Shown here: positions 18,600 to 20,544 of the stretch, in pieces
Position numbering within the stretch: the first letter of the stretch is position 1
Layout: every line of letters begins with the position of its first letter
Origin: Phaeoceros laevis
Taxonomy: Eukaryota; Anthocerotophyta; Anthocerotopsida; Notothyladales
Reading direction: 5' to 3'
DNA: 20,544 bases
NCBI GenBank assembly: GCA_049999765.1
Contig: JBNGIQ010007664.1
Location: forward strand, 1-20,544
Notes under the pieces: generated by a model
What the model saw: only the letters and a program-made list of their open reading frames with translations
The model's database searches: none
Told to the model about the DNA's origin: nothing
Made by a program: the position numbers and the translations under genes

Positions 18600-18703
18600 C
18601 CTACTTCTAGCTAGTTTTCTTTAGTGATAAAGGCTTCCTTACATAANNNNNNNNNNCCTACTTCTAGCTAGTTTTCTTTAGTGATAAAGGCTTCCTTACA
18701 TAA
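18600..18703. repeat. identical 47-bp sequences flanking a 10-N assembly gap
   Basis: The 47 bases at 18600-18646 (CCTACTTCTAGCTAG...TTCCTTACATAA) are repeated without a mismatch at 18657-18703, on the other side of exactly ten N (18647-18656). The most likely reading is that two contigs overlapping by 47 bp were placed end to end with a fixed-size gap. A partial third match (ACTACTTCTAGCTAGTTT) at about 18728-18747 shows the motif is also locally repeated. Confidence 0.9.
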
Positions 18704-20544
18704 TCCTACTCCCAAAAAGTTGTTGTGTACTACTTCTAGCTAGTTTCTACTAGGCTCCCTGAGTAGCTTCCCTAATAAACTTCATCATCAATGAGCTTGT
18801 CCTTCAAGGGTAGAGCCTAGCAGTGGTGGACCACATACTTTGGGATACTCTATAGACTACTGTAGTGGTAAAAAAGGTCAACCTACGCCACAACTACACA
18901 TAGCCGGTGCCCTCAATTAAAGATGCTATACGTTTCCGTAGCTTTCGGCGCCCAATAACATGATTATAATTTGTGATTTTTGTAGCACGACAATCAAGCG
19001 CCTCGAGCTTAGAGGTGTGTGTAGGTATTTGAGGAGGTTGTCACGGTCCCATCAGGGTCCCCCTTGCCCATATTCGGGCGCCCGTGGCTGGCAGGCACAG
19101 TAAAGTATGTAAAAATGTATGCCGCCGGTCACCCATTGTGCACGGCACCCAGGGTGAACTAGGGTGGCCACCATCTTTCTCTAAAGCGAGAGGTTGAACC
19201 CAATCTCTTCCTAGCCTCCAGTACGGTACCATTGCCCGTCAAACTTACGGCTTGCACTTCCAAGAGGCGACGACTACAAAGCTTCAAGATGGTTGCGATT
19301 GCTAAGGTCGTAAGCCGTGTCAAAGGGGTAAAGCATAAAGAGGCAGAGCTCTTGCTCTAGTCAGCTAAGGTGAGGGAGGAGTATGAGAGCATGCAGGTTG
19401 TCAACGATCTCGAACTAAGGATAGTATCAGCAAGCTGCAAGTGGTGCTGGACTGGGCAGCTGGGATGGAGAGGAAGGCATCCTTGATTGTCAAGCATATA
19501 GCAACACCTACCTTGCAGCCCAAATGGACTGCAACATTAGCATGCGGCAAGATATTTTCTATCTATGTTCATCCTTGTTTCATCTGTTTCAGGTCAATTT
19601 GCTTTTGTTAGATTTCCAAATGTTTTTCTGTTCTGCCAACATGCATCTTTGTGGACACATATGTGGAGCTAGTACAGACGTGAAGCTGGCACAAATGTGG
19701 AACTCGCACCAATATGTGAACAGCTGCATAGATATGTGCAAGCGTAGCGCACACATGGAACTGTTCTACGCATTGCGTTCAAATCCACTTTGTGTACCTC
19801 CTTGCAGGGGATTTGCTTTTAACGAGTTTTTCCATTTGTCATGTGGACACTTGTACCACCCTTTTTGTTTGTCGATGCACCTAAGTCAGACTCAGAGTTG
19901 TGTTGTGGCCTCTTGTGGAGAGGCTCCACAGCCTGGGTAGCTTGCAGCAACACGTTATGTATGTGTTGATTCCATGGTAGATGCTGGGAAGGGGCCAACT
20001 TGGAGGGCGGAGTATTTTGACATATGTAATAGTGGGGCTCAGTCTAGTCAGAGGAAGCAGTCTTATATAGCTGATATTCCACCTCATGTGCTAGCATGAG
20101 TTGGTGGCCTCCGAGATGCATTTGGCCACCACCGCCTGTTTTTAGAAATGTAGGCTGAAAGCAAGTTTTGATTTCCATCCAACATTCCCCTCATTCCATT
20201 GGGTAGGAAGAGCTTAATGTATCTTAATCGCAAGGAGGTTTCCCATGGCATGCCAGATTCTCCATTGCCTCCTTTATTGCCACATCCCGTTCATCGGGAC
20301 TCAGAGCTGAAGCCCTCTTAGCAACGTGATGCCTTGTGCAAACAAGCAGGGCCTTGATTTTGTTTTTTCGGCATCCTGTCCAGTGCACTGCCCAACTCCT
20401 CCTAAAAAGAAGTGCCTCAAATGAGCAGGCTAACGAATGCCAGTGTTTCGTCCTTAATCTATACTTAGATCAATTATTCTGCCCTCTGGTGTATATTATC
20501 ATGCCTTTGATGGTGCTTCCTCCCCCCCTCTCCCCCCCCCTCTC
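18704..20544. other. gene-poor region with probable mobile-element relics
   Basis: No intact gene is supported here. Between about 19030 and 19500 the sequence is more GC-rich than its surroundings. It contains interrupted coding-like pieces, such as KHKEAELLL, a TAG stop, then SAKVREEYESMQVVNDLELR (from about 19331), which resembles a degraded retroelement protein with a coiled-coil character. A Cys/His-rich open frame follows (19524-19940). The window ends in a CT/C-rich simple repeat (about 20519-20544). I found no clear long terminal repeats, primer-binding site or reverse-transcriptase motif. Confidence 0.4.
19524..19940 (+). pseudogene. Cys/His-rich zinc-finger-like fragment, probably mobile-element derived
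   Basis: An open stretch of 138 codons ends in FHLSCGHLYHPFCLSMHLSQ, then TQSCVVASCGEAPQPG. The spacing C-x-H-x2-H-x2-C ... C-x4-C resembles a degenerate RING-like or zinc-knuckle module of the kind found in repetitive gene families of seedless plants. The first half is hydrophobic and Cys-rich without family resemblance, and acceptor-like sites (TTTCAG near 19593, CTTGCAG near 19807) suggest that only part of it was ever exon. It is most likely a gene or transposon fragment. Confidence 0.3.

Larger units (their letters stand above)
17366..18646. other. AT-rich intergenic stretch
   Basis: Apart from the repeats listed separately, this 1.3 kb is AT-rich, with no gene I can support. Open frames are short and lack family motifs. 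Confidence 0.5.

Noticed and set aside
20519-20544. C/CT-rich run as a regulatory or telomere-like signal
   Set aside because: It does not match the plant telomere repeat and is an ordinary low-complexity tract at the window edge.

Overview
This 20.5 kb window is nuclear DNA of a plant. Every convincing gene is split by short GT-AG introns (about 75-350 bp), and the protein families are those of land plants. No RNA gene, CRISPR array or bacterial operon was seen. The species cannot be fixed from the sequence. The plant-type SET, ABCI and DUF641 families, plus a secreted DUF3455 protein, would suit a seedless land plant (moss, lycophyte or fern), but that is inference.

Layout. At 1-401 there may be the last exon of an unrecognised gene cut by the window edge. 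At about 400-5460 a locus has been duplicated in tandem. The left copy holds an intact four-exon gene (1935-3452, 365 aa) for a probably secreted protein with two DUF3455-like domains. The right copy is a decayed pseudogene (about 4465-5228) that has lost its 5' exons. At about 5640-9109 (+) lies a four-exon DUF641 gene of the GIL1/IRK-interacting family. It faces a minus-strand gene (9520-10686) for a plant ADP/ATP carrier of the PM-ANT1 (At5g56450) type. Next, also on the minus strand, is a six-exon SET-domain methyltransferase gene, SDG40 (11972-14025). It is head to head with a nine-exon plus-strand gene for the chloroplast ABC ATPase ABCI11 (14778-16700), and 752 bp separate the two start codons. 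From 16.7 kb to the end the DNA is gene-poor and repeat-rich: dispersed and tandem repeats, a possible polyproline-encoding exon, an assembly gap with identical 47-bp flanks, and relics that look derived from mobile elements.

The genes are not an operon and form no obvious pathway. The only arrangement suggesting coordination is the divergent SDG40/ABCI11 pair: ABCI11 is known as a plastid ABC ATPase, and SDG40 belongs to the Rubisco-methyltransferase-like SET family. Exon boundaries were worked out by hand from splice sites, reading phase and remembered family motifs. In all four intact genes every junction keeps the reading frame, which is strong internal support. No transcript or database evidence was available.
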